64,000 bases of DNA, taken from NCBI GenBank assembly GCA_903929755.1, contig CAIYVZ010000160.1, forward strand, positions 86,650-150,649. The letters are read 5' to 3'. The DNA comes from an uncultured Acidobacteriia bacterium (GTDB lineage: Bacteria > Acidobacteriota > Terriglobia > Bryobacterales > Bryobacteraceae). Positions within the stretch are counted from its first letter, which is position 1; the number at the start of each line of letters is the position of its first letter. Below, piece after piece: positions 44,599 to 53,844 of the stretch. A program made the position numbers and the translations under genes. The notes beneath the pieces are model-generated. The model was given only the letters and a program-made list of their open reading frames with translations, searched no databases and was not told the origin of the DNA.

Positions 44599-45294
44599 CT
44601 AACCTGAGTCCCGTTCCCCCATGGAATGCGACAGCAGTTCGCGGATCTGCTTCTGGTGGCGTTCTTCATGCGCCGTCATCATGCCCAGCAGATCCACCAC
44701 GTTGTTGACGCCCAGCACCGGGTGGCTGAGTTTCATGTTCTGCCCGTCGTCCGGCAGCGGGTGCGCCAGAAGTTCTGCCGTCGCTTTCGCTGACGACACC
44801 AGTTCCTCCCGGATGCCGTTCAGCGTCAGGCCCGGCCTCGGGTCGGCGATCTTCGGGCTCCTGGCCGCCACCACCGGGAACCGGATAAATGTTTGCCGCA
44901 GCGCCGCAGGCACGAAGGTATTCATGCAATCGAGCGGACCCTCTAACAAAGGCCAAACCGCTCTCGGAATCCCCGGAAGTGAGACGTCAATATCCGCCAG
45001 CGTGTACTTGATCTCTGTCTTTCGGCCCTGTCGGCCCAGTTCGATCAGCTTCGCAATCGAGTCCCGGTAAAGCGCCTCAAACAGCACAACGTGGTCCACT
45101 ACCTGGATCACGGACCAGGCGCCCAATCGGGGCGACCAGTGGGCCTCCTCGTCCGTCACATTCGCCAGTAAAGCCACTGTCTGCCGGCGCGCCGCGCCCA
45201 GCTTCGATACTTCGCCCGCGATTGTTCCTGGTCTGGCGGTGAATTGTTTCACCAGGCTCGAAACGAAGCCTTCAATAGTATGTGTCTGACTCAT
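44599..45294 (-). CDS. DinB-family protein
   Basis: 231 residues from the ATG at 45294, preceded by GAGGAA. W-S-V-I-Q-V-V-D-H-V-V-L-F-E and M-T-A-H-E-E-R-H-Q-K-Q-I supply the widely spaced His residues of the DinB four-helix metal-binding fold. These enzymes include thiol-dependent transferases; the substrate here is unknown. It starts just after the stop of the unrecognised gene upstream, so they may form one operon (47361 to 44599). Confidence 0.85.
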   Translation of the reverse strand: MSQTHTIEGFVSSLVKQFTARPGTIAGEVSKLGAARRQTVALLANVTDEEAHWSPRLGAWSVIQVVDHVVLFEALYRDSIAKLIELGRQGRKTEIKYTLADIDVSLPGIPRAVWPLLEGPLDCMNTFVPAALRQTFIRFPVVAARSPKIADPRPGLTLNGIREELVSSAKATAELLAHPLPDDGQNMKLSHPVLGVNNVVDLLGMMTAHEERHQKQIRELLSHSMGERDSG

Positions 45295-45301
45295 CGGTTC
45301 C

Positions 45302-46381
45302 TCAGAGTTGTTTGGTCGCGTCCCGGCCCAGTTCGTGTAATTCAGCAGGCGTCCTGTACCTGAAAAGATGCCCAACACGGCCTGCTCGCTCTATTTTGGG
45401 GTAGATTTCGTTCAAAGCCCAGACCGAGGGCTCACTTACCATGCTTCGCCACAAAGCTTTTGAGCAGCCCGAAGGCGGCTCATCCGAAAGAAAAGGTCGC
45501 AACAGAGTCGCATCCAAAGGAGCCATATGCCGCCACGCCATCAGCGCCGAAATCAGCCCGTTCCGGAACCCGTCCCCCAGCTTCTTGTCCTCGCACGCCT
45601 CGGCAAACGACCCAGCCACCTTCGGCCTCGGCAGATTCACCAGCACCGCCGCCCACACCAGACCGGCCACCATGTTCAGTCGCGAAAGCTCGTCCGGGGA
45701 GTCCTCCACTGCCGAACTCAGCATCCGCCCGTGAGCGCCCGGCAGCGGAATGAAGCCCGAAGGAGCAAAGTATGATGATCGCCCCGCCCCGTGCCAGTAA
45801 AGCGAGCGCATTTCTGTTTCCGGCATCGCCTCCGAGATCCGTTGCAGCCACTCCGGATACAGGCCCCGCGTCACCAGGCCCAGAGGCTCAAACGCCGCCG
45901 GCTCCCAGCCAGGCCGACTCCGTTCCTGCGTTTCGGTCGCAAAATCCCGGATCATGGCTTGCAGTCGCTCCGGGCCCGCCGTCTTATCCAGCCGTGTCAG
46001 CGCCCTTTCGGCCAGAGCGGTCCCCATGCCGGCATGCGTCGAAACGCCCGTGCGGTCCGGTAGAATGCCCGGCGGCACGGAGTCTTTTACCGCTCTTTCA
46101 TAAGCGATGCCTTCCAGCACCCAAATACACCGGAAATCCGGCAGCCGCAGCGCCATTCTCACGGCGCCTTCCCGCAACGGATCGCCCACTTCCCGCTCCG
46201 GGTACTGGAACAGCCGGAATGCTTCCAGCTTGTTGTCCAGTTCCTGCCAGTCGGCAAACGCGCCGCTTCCCGGCAGATAACGCATCACTGCAGCCGAGGT
46301 CTGCGCCATTCGCAGCCCGCTTTCAAAAGCGTCTCGAAGTGTGGGGAACTGGAGTATCAGGCCGCGCTCTCTCCCAGCCAC
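45302..46381 (-). CDS. Unrecognised protein, about 359 residues
   Basis: No family recognised. The frame is open to 46432, but that would overlap the upstream gene by 76 nt; a GTG at 46381 or an ATG at 46309 are more likely starts. It is a soluble, helix-rich protein with notable blocks Y-W-H-G-A-G-R-S-S-Y-F and N-M-V-A-G-L-V-W-A-A-V-L-V-N-L-P, and G-F-R-N-G-L-I-S-A-L. No signal peptide. Adjacent and co-directional with the 334-residue gene and the DinB gene. Confidence 0.65.
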   Translation of the reverse strand: MAGRERGLILQFPTLRDAFESGLRMAQTSAAVMRYLPGSGAFADWQELDNKLEAFRLFQYPEREVGDPLREGAVRMALRLPDFRCIWVLEGIAYERAVKDSVPPGILPDRTGVSTHAGMGTALAERALTRLDKTAGPERLQAMIRDFATETQERSRPGWEPAAFEPLGLVTRGLYPEWLQRISEAMPETEMRSLYWHGAGRSSYFAPSGFIPLPGAHGRMLSSAVEDSPDELSRLNMVAGLVWAAVLVNLPRPKVAGSFAEACEDKKLGDGFRNGLISALMAWRHMAPLDATLLRPFLSDEPPSGCSKALWRSMVSEPSVWALNEIYPKIERAGRVGHLFRYRTPAELHELGRDATKQL

Positions 46382-47361
46382 GTATTCCAGACGTCGCTCA
46401 GGCCATCCATCAAAGCCTGGTGGACCCGGCAATGGGTTACCAGCATACTGGTGTCCATCTTGTCGTGGAAGCCAGCCGAACTGACAAAGCCCAGCGTCAG
46501 CATCTCCACCAAATCGGCCGTCCCGTAGAACGGATCCGGGACGTATTTGCCGAAATCAAACACCTTCTCCGCCCGCGGCGCCGCCAGAAAGTCCATCTCC
46601 GTCGTTACTTCGCCGTCACGGTGCAGCCTGAATGTGAAGTACTTCAGCGCGATGCCGAATTTCCCCGGCCCAAAGCCGAAAATATTCGGCTCCGGCGCGA
46701 ACTCCACGAACGGATACCCCACCTGGATCGACAGCACAACTGCCTCGTCCGGGGTCTCTTCAATCTTCATGAAACGCGGCGAGGGCGAGACGCACGCAGC
46801 TTCTTTCAGCCTCTTGGCAATCGGCCCAATCTCGAAGATGAAGTCATGGATCTGCAGCGTCAGCAGAACCCACTGGTACTTGCCATGGCCCTGTTCCAGG
46901 CTCAGTTCGCGCCAGTCCACACAGCCGTCCGTCTTGCCCTGTTCAAACTTTCCGTACTCACCCGAGGTCGTTTTGTATATGGACTGCTCCACCGTGAAGC
47001 CGCCCGGATTTCCGTCCGAATACGTCCAGTGGGCTCGCGTCAGAAACTCTTTATAGACGAAGTCTTTCAGTAGTTCCGGTGCATTCGGGCGGTCCAGTCT
47101 GCCGAAATGGACGGTTTGTTTCGCCCCCATTACAGAACGCGGTCTTCCCGCTATATTCGTCTCCCCGAAATAGCCCTCGGCACTGTTCTTGAGCCGGAAC
47201 GGCTTTCCCAGGTCCAGAGGAAAGCTGCGAAGGCCCGCCTTTGGCCCCGCCCGCCACGTCTGCAACTCGACGCCGTGGACAAGCGCCTCTTCGGTCTTTT
47301 CAACCAGGAATCGCTCCAGGTCCGAGAAAGTAGAGGGAATTGCCCCTTGTTTAACGCTCAT
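46357..47361 (-). CDS. Unrecognised protein, 334 residues
   Basis: No family recognised. No signal peptide and no clear membrane segments; aromatic-rich beta-type blocks such as F-V-E-F-A-P-E-P-N-I-F-G-F-G-P-G-K-F and A-L-K-Y-F-T-F-R-L-H. It ends in the region where the next gene begins, suggesting translational coupling and a joint role. Confidence 0.65.
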   Translation of the reverse strand: MSVKQGAIPSTFSDLERFLVEKTEEALVHGVELQTWRAGPKAGLRSFPLDLGKPFRLKNSAEGYFGETNIAGRPRSVMGAKQTVHFGRLDRPNAPELLKDFVYKEFLTRAHWTYSDGNPGGFTVEQSIYKTTSGEYGKFEQGKTDGCVDWRELSLEQGHGKYQWVLLTLQIHDFIFEIGPIAKRLKEAACVSPSPRFMKIEETPDEAVVLSIQVGYPFVEFAPEPNIFGFGPGKFGIALKYFTFRLHRDGEVTTEMDFLAAPRAEKVFDFGKYVPDPFYGTADLVEMLTLGFVSSAGFHDKMDTSMLVTHCRVHQALMDGLSDVWNTWLGESAA

Positions 47362-47805
47362 CCGCTATGCCTCCAGCTGCAGTGCGCGGCAAAAAGAGCC
47401 CGCGAGAGCCCAGAGTAACACTTCTGGGAGTTCAGTTTGAGCGGCACGCGCTGGCATCTCTGGACTCGGTGGTACTGGTACATCTATACTTATTGATAGC
47501 TCTATACTTATAAGGAATCCCAGAGTTGAGTCCCGGAATTGTTTTTTGATGATTTCCCCTCATATGAACGGCGCCGCCGAGCTCGTCCAGGTCCGGCCCG
47601 CCAGCTCGGGCGGCAATATGGCCCCTGTCCAGGCCCCCTCCGGGCTTGCCGTTCCGCATGGGGCTTGTCACCGGAAATCCACCTTCCTTCGCGCCCCGCA
47701 AGCGCGCTCTGCTAGTCAGGTGCTTTACGGCACCCTCCCATTACCTTCCACAAAACAAGGCGCTCCAAATATGACAGTACGCTCCACCGATCTTAAGGTC
47801 CACGC
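47362..47805. other. Long intergenic leader before the FadL operon, with a direct repeat
   Basis: Divergent 444-bp gap. It contains the direct repeat TCTATACTTA at 47483-47492 and 47501-47510 (18-bp period, AT-rich), which could be a regulator site or overlapping promoter elements. A GC-rich stretch with a GCCCG/CGGGC hairpin lies near 47597-47612. An 87-codon frame ending in an ATGA overlap with the FadL start is present but has no family and no clear ribosome-binding site. Confidence 0.4.
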
Positions 47806-49296
47806 ATGAAGTCGAGTCCGGCAGCCTTTCCCAAGTCAGGCTCTTCAAAGGTTTCGAAACTTGCTCTTGCAGCCTTAATTGTTGTCGCGCCGCACGCCTG
47901 CTACGGGTCCGCCTTCTCTCTCTACGAAATGGGCGTTCGTGCCGCCGGTATGGGTACAGCTTTTACCGCCGTCGCCGACGACGCTTCGGCCGTCTTCTAC
48001 AACCCCGCGGGCATCGCGTTCCAAAGTGGCACCCACATGGAGATGCACTCCATTGTTTTTAGCGGTCAGTTTCGCTTTAAGCCCAGTGACGCTCTTCCCG
48101 GTACCGTTGTCCCTCAAAAAGGCTTCTCGGGGACCGTCAAACCCCACTTCCTGCCGCTGGCAACCGTGTACGCCACCAAGCAGATCTCCCCGAAGATGAC
48201 CCTCGGCTTCGGCGCTTTCACTCCGTTCGGGCTGGCGGACAACTACACCAACTTCAATGATGGTGATCCGAATCTGACCAAGTTTACAGGCCGTTTCGCC
48301 GGAACCCGCGGTGGTCTCCAGGCTTACTGGTTGCAGCCCACCGTGGGCTACAAAATAACCGACAATCTGGCCATCGGCATCGGCCCCGCTTTCGTTCACA
48401 CGCACCTCCTGCTGGAAAAGAGCTTCCTGAATCCGTACGATGACGCTCTGGCCTTCGGGCGCTCGGCTGCTTCCACCGTCTTTCCTGGTGTTGATAAAGA
48501 GCAGGCCGCGCAAGTTATCTCCCGCCTCCTCCCGGAAGGTCGCTCGCGGCTCGCCGGTACCGCCAACAATATGGCTTTTACCTCGGGAATCATGTACAAG
48601 AACCCGACAAAGAAGTTCAATATCGGCTTCATGTACCGCAGCGCCGTCACCTCGCACCTGAAAGGCCAGGCGTCCTTCGCCTTTGGCTCCAACTACCCGC
48701 TTCTCAAGTACGTTGGCGCGGACTTCCTCAGCAAGTCCTTCCCCAACACCACAATGTCCGGTACCTTCACCACGCCGGCCACTTACGCTCTGGGCTTTGC
48801 GATCACCAAAATCAACAAAACCATGATTTCGGTCGATGTCCGGATGCAGGATTACAAGCGCTTCAAAGATGTGCCCATCAACTTCGGTAAGACCACGGCG
48901 AACGATAAAGATTCGCAGTTACCTCCCGAGAGCCGCCTTGTCTTCGACTTCCATAATTCGTATCAGGTCGCCGCGGGTGCCGAGCGCGAAATTAACCCAA
49001 TCACCCACGTTCGCATCGGCTGGTACTACGACAAAAATCCCGTACCGGACAAGAGCGTCGGCCCCGTCTTCCCCGACACGGACCGTAACAGCTTCACCAT
49101 GGGTGCCTCCCGCAAGGTGGGTAACAAAGAATTCTCCCTGTACTACCAGGCTATGTTTATGCGTCTTCGCACGACGAACGTCGCAGCGAATCTGAATCAG
49201 GGCACCAACGGCAGCTATGACAACTTCGTCAACTTTGCCGGCATGTCCATGAGCTTCGACGTCGTCAACAAGCACAAGAACTCCAGTAAGAAATGA
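47806..49296 (+). CDS. FadL/OmpP1/TodX-family outer-membrane channel (module 1)
   Basis: 496 residues. After a signal peptide (hydrophobic run to about residue 34) comes the family N-terminal plug/hatch signature: S-A-F-S-L-Y-E-M-G-V-R-A-A-G-M-G-T-A-F and D-D-A-S-A-V-F-Y-N-P-A-G. The rest is a beta-barrel ending in a short basic tail. FadL proteins pass hydrophobic molecules (fatty acids, aromatics, alkanes) across the outer membrane by lateral diffusion. First gene of a coupled operon with an oxidoreductase and secreted proteins; paralogous to 58654-60204. Confidence 0.92.
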   Translation: MKSSPAAFPKSGSSKVSKLALAALIVVAPHACYGSAFSLYEMGVRAAGMGTAFTAVADDASAVFYNPAGIAFQSGTHMEMHSIVFSGQFRFKPSDALPGTVVPQKGFSGTVKPHFLPLATVYATKQISPKMTLGFGAFTPFGLADNYTNFNDGDPNLTKFTGRFAGTRGGLQAYWLQPTVGYKITDNLAIGIGPAFVHTHLLLEKSFLNPYDDALAFGRSAASTVFPGVDKEQAAQVISRLLPEGRSRLAGTANNMAFTSGIMYKNPTKKFNIGFMYRSAVTSHLKGQASFAFGSNYPLLKYVGADFLSKSFPNTTMSGTFTTPATYALGFAITKINKTMISVDVRMQDYKRFKDVPINFGKTTANDKDSQLPPESRLVFDFHNSYQVAAGAEREINPITHVRIGWYYDKNPVPDKSVGPVFPDTDRNSFTMGASRKVGNKEFSLYYQAMFMRLRTTNVAANLNQGTNGSYDNFVNFAGMSMSFDVVNKHKNSSKK

Positions 49297-49311
49297 GCGA
49301 ATTGAGTTAAC

Positions 49312-50925
49312 ATGCCAGATACCTACGACGTAATTATCTGCGGTGCGGGAGCGGGTGGCGGGTACCTTGCTGGCGAAATCGCCGCGAACGGTACCGTGTT
49401 GCTGCTCGACGCAGGTCCGCACATCGGTGCCGGCGAGGCGATGGCGCCTGGCATCGGCAGCCCCTCGCGCCGCAAGTTCTCCACCCAAATAAACCTGGGT
49501 AAGTACATTCCGGACAGCAAGACATCCGGCGGTCAGGGGAATGCATTTTTCGCCTATCCGATCTATATGGATCAGTCGAACCCGGTCTTCTCCGCTGTCC
49601 AGCGTGAGCCCCGCGTGGTCGGCGGCGGGACCTTCCTGAACGTCGGCGCCTGGGTTCGTCCGCGGACGGTCGATTTCGACGGATTTGCCGAAGAAACTGG
49701 TGTCAAGGGCTGGTCGAAGCAGGATTTCGAGCCGTTCTTCCAGCAATGCGAGAAGACCCAGTTCGTTCACCGTACCCCACGTGAAAACTGGAACCCGGGC
49801 AGCATCGCCTATGAAAAGGCCGCGAACCGCCTCGGGATTAAGATGTATGAGACTTCCACCAACAAGTTTCATTGCATTTTCTGCGGTCACCGTCTCGATG
49901 CGGGCATGCCCTGCAAGTACGACTCTCTAATGGGCACCGCCCAGACCCAGATCCCCAAAGCCATAGCGGCGGGTGCCACGGTTCTGGACAACGCCACGGT
50001 TGTGAAGGTGGAAATCACCAACAACAAGGCCACTGGTGTGACATACGTCCGGAATGGCGTCACCACCACCGCTACCGCGCGGAAACTCGTCGTCGTCGCC
50101 GCCGGTGCTATCGGTACTCCGGCCATTCTCTTTAGCTCCGGGGTTTGGGACAAGAACAAGAACGTGGGCCAGTACCTTCGGGCTCACCCTGGCATAGCGA
50201 TGGACGCGCTGGTTCCCGAGCCCCCGGCTGGTGGACGCTGGAACACTGACCGCGGCTACCAGTGGAACTGCTACCACTATCCTCTCGACGAAAAGGGTCA
50301 GCCGGTTGACGTGATCATCCACGCCAGCGCCGGTTTCCCCGCCGCTACTCCGTGGGTTGCCGCTCAGGTTGGCTTCTTCGGTCAGGCTTACAAAGACCTG
50401 ATGCGCCGCTACCCGCAGCGCGTCGGTGCCTTCCACTTCCAACTTAAGCCCTCCATTTATGGACGTGTCATGGGCGGCGTGGAAAAGCCGATCATCAATT
50501 ATCCGGTTGCAACGGTCGATGGAGTTCTGGAACCAAAAATCCTCAGCGATTTCACGGCCTCGATCCGCACCTCGGCCCGAATCTTCAAAGAGATGGGGGC
50601 TATCGACATGTATCCGAACCCCAATCTCTCCACCGCGCTTTTCAATCAGACCATCACGCAGTTGGTTACCACCGCCGGCGCACTTCACCCGCAGGGTACC
50701 TGCCGGGCCGGGGCAAGCCGCACCAACTCCGTAGTGGATACCAACTGTATGTCGTTCGATGTCGACAACCTGATGTGCTGCGACGCCAGCGTGATCCCTA
50801 ACCACATCAGCTCCAACCCGAATTCCATGATCATGGCGATCGGGGCCCGTGCCGGGGCTTTCGTTCGCAGCTCGATCCTGAATACTCCTTCGAAAAACAT
50901 CTCCACGGACGAGGTTGCCCAATAA
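49312..50925 (+). CDS. GMC-family FAD-dependent oxidoreductase
   Basis: 537 residues. FAD-binding G-A-G-A-G-G-G at residues 11-17, E/D-type ribose contact in L-L-L-D-A-G-P, and the C-terminal GMC block H-P-Q-G-T-C-R-A-G followed by N-H-I-S-S-N-P-N-S with the catalytic His/Asn pair. GMC enzymes oxidise alcohols, sugars or sterols. It has no signal peptide, but the next gene encodes a small subunit with a Tat-like signal, so co-export is likely. Its stop shares a base with the next start (TAATG). Confidence 0.92.
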   Translation: MPDTYDVIICGAGAGGGYLAGEIAANGTVLLLDAGPHIGAGEAMAPGIGSPSRRKFSTQINLGKYIPDSKTSGGQGNAFFAYPIYMDQSNPVFSAVQREPRVVGGGTFLNVGAWVRPRTVDFDGFAEETGVKGWSKQDFEPFFQQCEKTQFVHRTPRENWNPGSIAYEKAANRLGIKMYETSTNKFHCIFCGHRLDAGMPCKYDSLMGTAQTQIPKAIAAGATVLDNATVVKVEITNNKATGVTYVRNGVTTTATARKLVVVAAGAIGTPAILFSSGVWDKNKNVGQYLRAHPGIAMDALVPEPPAGGRWNTDRGYQWNCYHYPLDEKGQPVDVIIHASAGFPAATPWVAAQVGFFGQAYKDLMRRYPQRVGAFHFQLKPSIYGRVMGGVEKPIINYPVATVDGVLEPKILSDFTASIRTSARIFKEMGAIDMYPNPNLSTALFNQTITQLVTTAGALHPQGTCRAGASRTNSVVDTNCMSFDVDNLMCCDASVIPNHISSNPNSMIMAIGARAGAFVRSSILNTPSKNISTDEVAQ

Positions 50926-51614
50926 TGATGCGCGATGCTTTAGCTGAACTCGACAAAGTTGTATCCCGTCGAGTCTTCTTTGATCGAATTTTCAAGGCCG
51001 GTGCTCTGGTAGCGGCTATGGATGTTATCGGTCCGAAGGCTTTCGGGGCCCTGACCGCAGCCGACAAGGCGACGGCCCTTGCCGTCTACAGCGCCTGCTG
51101 CAAGCTGGTCATCCCGGTTGATCAGGATCCCGGCTGGGCAACGTTCGAGCCCGGCATTTCCGATTACGGCCTCAACGTGTTCGTCGGCCAGGTTGCCCTG
51201 GGTGGCAGCCAGCAGGCTCTCGATGGCTTCATCGGAGCACTGGTCGCCTTTAATCAGGCACCCCGAACCCTGGGCTATAACGATCTCTTCCTGAACATGG
51301 CGCCCGACGCTCAGCTCCAGTACTTTACAACCTCGCTCACGGGTGGTTTTGAAGCTGACGGTTACGGTGATGTTCTGGTGGTGGCGGCTTTCTTCTGCAT
51401 GTTTACCGCGAAGGCCACCTTCTTTTCCAACTATCCCCGCCACCTGGCGCAGGATACAGAGTTTCAGGTCCTCCAGCCGTCCAGTGTTAAGACCGGCTGG
51501 GACATTATGGGCTGGAAGGGTCCGGTCGGACCCGAGGAAGAAAAAGCTCTTCGCGCCAAGTATTACGACGCTCCGGTTATTCCAGGAATCGATTTCAGCA
51601 ACCCATGGATATGA
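50925..51614 (+). CDS. Gluconate-2-dehydrogenase subunit 3-like partner of the GMC enzyme
   Basis: 229 residues. The N terminus holds a twin-arginine-like signal (V-S-R-R-V-F-F-D-R-I-F-K-A-G-A-L-V). The body resembles the small gamma subunit of GMC dehydrogenases, which carries the flavoprotein through the Tat pathway as a hitchhiker and helps maturation. Family call rests on size, signal and position after the GMC gene. No cytochrome subunit is in the operon, so the electron acceptor is open. Overlaps the next gene by 10 nt. Confidence 0.72.
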   Translation: MMRDALAELDKVVSRRVFFDRIFKAGALVAAMDVIGPKAFGALTAADKATALAVYSACCKLVIPVDQDPGWATFEPGISDYGLNVFVGQVALGGSQQALDGFIGALVAFNQAPRTLGYNDLFLNMAPDAQLQYFTTSLTGGFEADGYGDVLVVAAFFCMFTAKATFFSNYPRHLAQDTEFQVLQPSSVKTGWDIMGWKGPVGPEEEKALRAKYYDAPVIPGIDFSNPWI

Positions 51615-52609
51615 GACACTTTAACGCGTTATATCGTCGAGGTCTTGCAATTGTCGCAGCGAGTGTGGCTCTTACGCTGCCCTTATTCGCTCAGTATGGT
51701 GGCCGCCCGGGAGATGCTGTCGTTTACCTGGTGACCAGCAAAGGTGCCCAGGATTTCCGGCTGCCAGGCCGGGGCGCGACGAACCCCGCTGCGCTACTTA
51801 CTCGTTTCAAGCGGATCGACCCCGCCACGGTGCCGCAGACGCCCCTCGGCGAAGGCTTCCCGATTGAGTTTACGCACCAGATCCTCCATGACGAAGCCGA
51901 CGATCTGTTCCAGCTAATCACGCAGTATGAGGGACCAGCCGGGCCTCACCGCATCTTCTCTTATTCGCTGAAGACTTTCATTACCGAGGGAGTTGTTCGC
52001 GAGACAGCGATCAATCCCCCCATCGACTACACCGGAGCCTCTTTCACAACGCTCGGTAAGAACATCGACTTTGGCCCCGACGCAGCGCTGCAAACCTTGA
52101 AAGTCCTCTTCTGGGGCCCCAGCAACGTCTTCCCGAACGCCGTTCCGGTTCCGCAAAACATCAGTGGATCAGCCGTGCCTCCCGGCATGACTGGTGACGA
52201 TGTTGTCCTCTCTGTGGGCGTGGTCCCGTTCTTTGTGCCGTGGCAGAATATGTCGCGGAAGTTCCCCGGCGCGGGGTGGATGCAGGGGGTTGATCTGAAA
52301 CTGATCGATTCCGACAACACTGTTGGCGACACCATCAATCTGTTGCGGCTCCGGCCCGGCACTCACACGCCCATGTTTCAGAACAGCGGTGCCACTCATC
52401 TCTGGGTCATGCAGGGGACGGTTACTCTCAACGTTCCCGGCGGCGGAACTTACGTAATGCCGGCGGGTCAGTACGCCTACTTACCGCAGGCCATGGCGGT
52501 CACAGTCACTAACACTCGCGTTTACAAAGGCCCAGGCTCCTCGCTTGCGCCGTCAATTTCAGGCAACGACGACCTGCCTGTCTCTCCCCTGGCGGTCATC
52601 CCCCAATGA
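51605..52609 (+). CDS. Secreted protein with cupin-like C-terminal domain
   Basis: 334 residues with a signal peptide (about 1-30, ending L-F-A-Q-Y). The middle is not recognised. Residues about 250-315 read like a cupin: L-R-L-R-P-G-T-H-T-P-M-F, then L-W-V-M-Q-G-T-V-T-L-N-V-P-G-G-G and Y-V-M-P-A-G-Q-Y-A-Y-L-P, the usual barrel with a G-x-H-T metal strand; only one clear His is present, so it may bind ligand rather than catalyse. Coupled on both sides (10-nt and ATGA overlaps). Confidence 0.65.
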   Translation: MDMRHFNALYRRGLAIVAASVALTLPLFAQYGGRPGDAVVYLVTSKGAQDFRLPGRGATNPAALLTRFKRIDPATVPQTPLGEGFPIEFTHQILHDEADDLFQLITQYEGPAGPHRIFSYSLKTFITEGVVRETAINPPIDYTGASFTTLGKNIDFGPDAALQTLKVLFWGPSNVFPNAVPVPQNISGSAVPPGMTGDDVVLSVGVVPFFVPWQNMSRKFPGAGWMQGVDLKLIDSDNTVGDTINLLRLRPGTHTPMFQNSGATHLWVMQGTVTLNVPGGGTYVMPAGQYAYLPQAMAVTVTNTRVYKGPGSSLAPSISGNDDLPVSPLAVIPQ

Positions 52610-53844
52610 TGAAATCTTTTAAGAGAAGCCTGCTGTGCGGGGCGCTTGCGCTCCCTCTGTTTAGCCAGCGCCCCGCCTTCGACCCCCGGTCCATGATCGT
52701 GGTCGGCGACGGTATCGCGGCGGGCATGAATGACTTCGCCCTGCGCGAGACCTACCAGAAGCTTGCCTTCCCCGCTCTGGTTGCCGCGCAGTTGAATACG
52801 GCTATGGAACTGCCTCTGATTGAAGCTCCGGGACTAGGCAGCGTGCCCGGTTTCCCGGTCCTTCCCGTCCGCGTCCCAGGACCCGGCCAGACAACGGTCC
52901 GCACCCAGTTTCCACCACCTCTGTTTGTGCAGAATCTGTCGGTTCCGGGTGCCAAGCTCACCGACGTGCTGACGCGGAAACCCGGCTGGCCGCTGGTACA
53001 GCCCAATGATCCGCAGCAGACGCTGACGAACATGATTTTGGGCTACCCCGCGCTGATTCTGGGGAATGACAAGCCTCTCTGGACTGCTGCCGATTATGCC
53101 GAACAGATGGCTCCCACGTTTGTTGTCGTCTCACTGGGCTACTCCGAATTTCTGGATGCCGCTGCGACAGGCGATATCCGGCTGCTCCCGGATTTGGCTG
53201 CCGCCAAGACCAACATGACGCTGATCCTGAAGCGCATGAAGGACACGCAGGCCAAGGTCATCGTGCTCAACGCGCCGGACCCCCTCGACACCGCTTTCTT
53301 CACCACGCTTTCCGGCGCCACCAATATTGTTGGCGCCACAGCGGCCCAATTACAGCGCGTCTTCGGGCTCAAGTCCGACGATGTACTGACGGTGCAGGGT
53401 GTCACTTCGGCGGCCCGTATGCTGCGCCAGGGTGCTATTACAACCCTTCCCGCAGGCTCAGTAATTAGCGGCTCCGCCGCTGCCGCCATTAGTGCGTCGG
53501 TGAAAGCTTACAATGCGATGATCGCCACGGCTGTGCAGGATCAAAACCTGAAGTCTTACGATCTGAACGCGCTGCTCCGAGGGCTTCGGGTGAACGGTCT
53601 GACCATCGGCAACAACGTATATACGGCGGATTACCTGGGTGGCCTCTACACGCTGAGTGGCTTCTACCCCGGGAATACGGTACACGCGCTGATTGCCAAC
53701 GGCATCATCTCCACGCTGAATTCGACGTATGGCACTTCCTATCTGACTGTCAACGTCACCACTGCTGCAGGCAACGATCCGGCGACTCGCTTCATTAGTC
53801 CCCAGTCACGGCGGCCTGTCGGCCCCATTGAGGTTTCACGATGA
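52606..53844 (+). CDS. SGNH-like secreted protein lacking the catalytic serine (module 1)
   Basis: 412 residues, signal peptide about 1-20. The SGNH fold is indicated by the order of blocks: V-V-G34-D-G36-I-A-A-G (block I), N-L-S-V-P-G-A-K (block II), V-V-S-L-G-Y-S-E-F (block III) and F-Y-P-G-N-T-V-H360-A-L-I-A-N-G-I (block V). In active members block I is G-D/N-S; here the Ser is Gly36, and the block III Asn is gone too, while the block V His and block II Gly remain. Predicted non-hydrolytic, possibly lipid-binding. Paralogue at 60217-61530. ATGA overlaps on both sides. Confidence 0.75.
   Translation: MMKSFKRSLLCGALALPLFSQRPAFDPRSMIVVGDGIAAGMNDFALRETYQKLAFPALVAAQLNTAMELPLIEAPGLGSVPGFPVLPVRVPGPGQTTVRTQFPPPLFVQNLSVPGAKLTDVLTRKPGWPLVQPNDPQQTLTNMILGYPALILGNDKPLWTAADYAEQMAPTFVVVSLGYSEFLDAAATGDIRLLPDLAAAKTNMTLILKRMKDTQAKVIVLNAPDPLDTAFFTTLSGATNIVGATAAQLQRVFGLKSDDVLTVQGVTSAARMLRQGAITTLPAGSVISGSAAAAISASVKAYNAMIATAVQDQNLKSYDLNALLRGLRVNGLTIGNNVYTADYLGGLYTLSGFYPGNTVHALIANGIISTLNSTYGTSYLTVNVTTAAGNDPATRFISPQSRRPVGPIEVSR

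Noticed and set aside
47432..47701. 89-codon minus-strand frame upstream of the FadL operon
   Set aside because: No ribosome-binding site, no recognisable domain, and it covers the presumed promoter region.
47549..47809. 87-codon frame ending in an ATGA overlap with the FadL gene
   Set aside because: The overlap is suggestive, but there is no ribosome-binding site, no signal peptide and no family resemblance; kept only as a remark in the intergenic entry.
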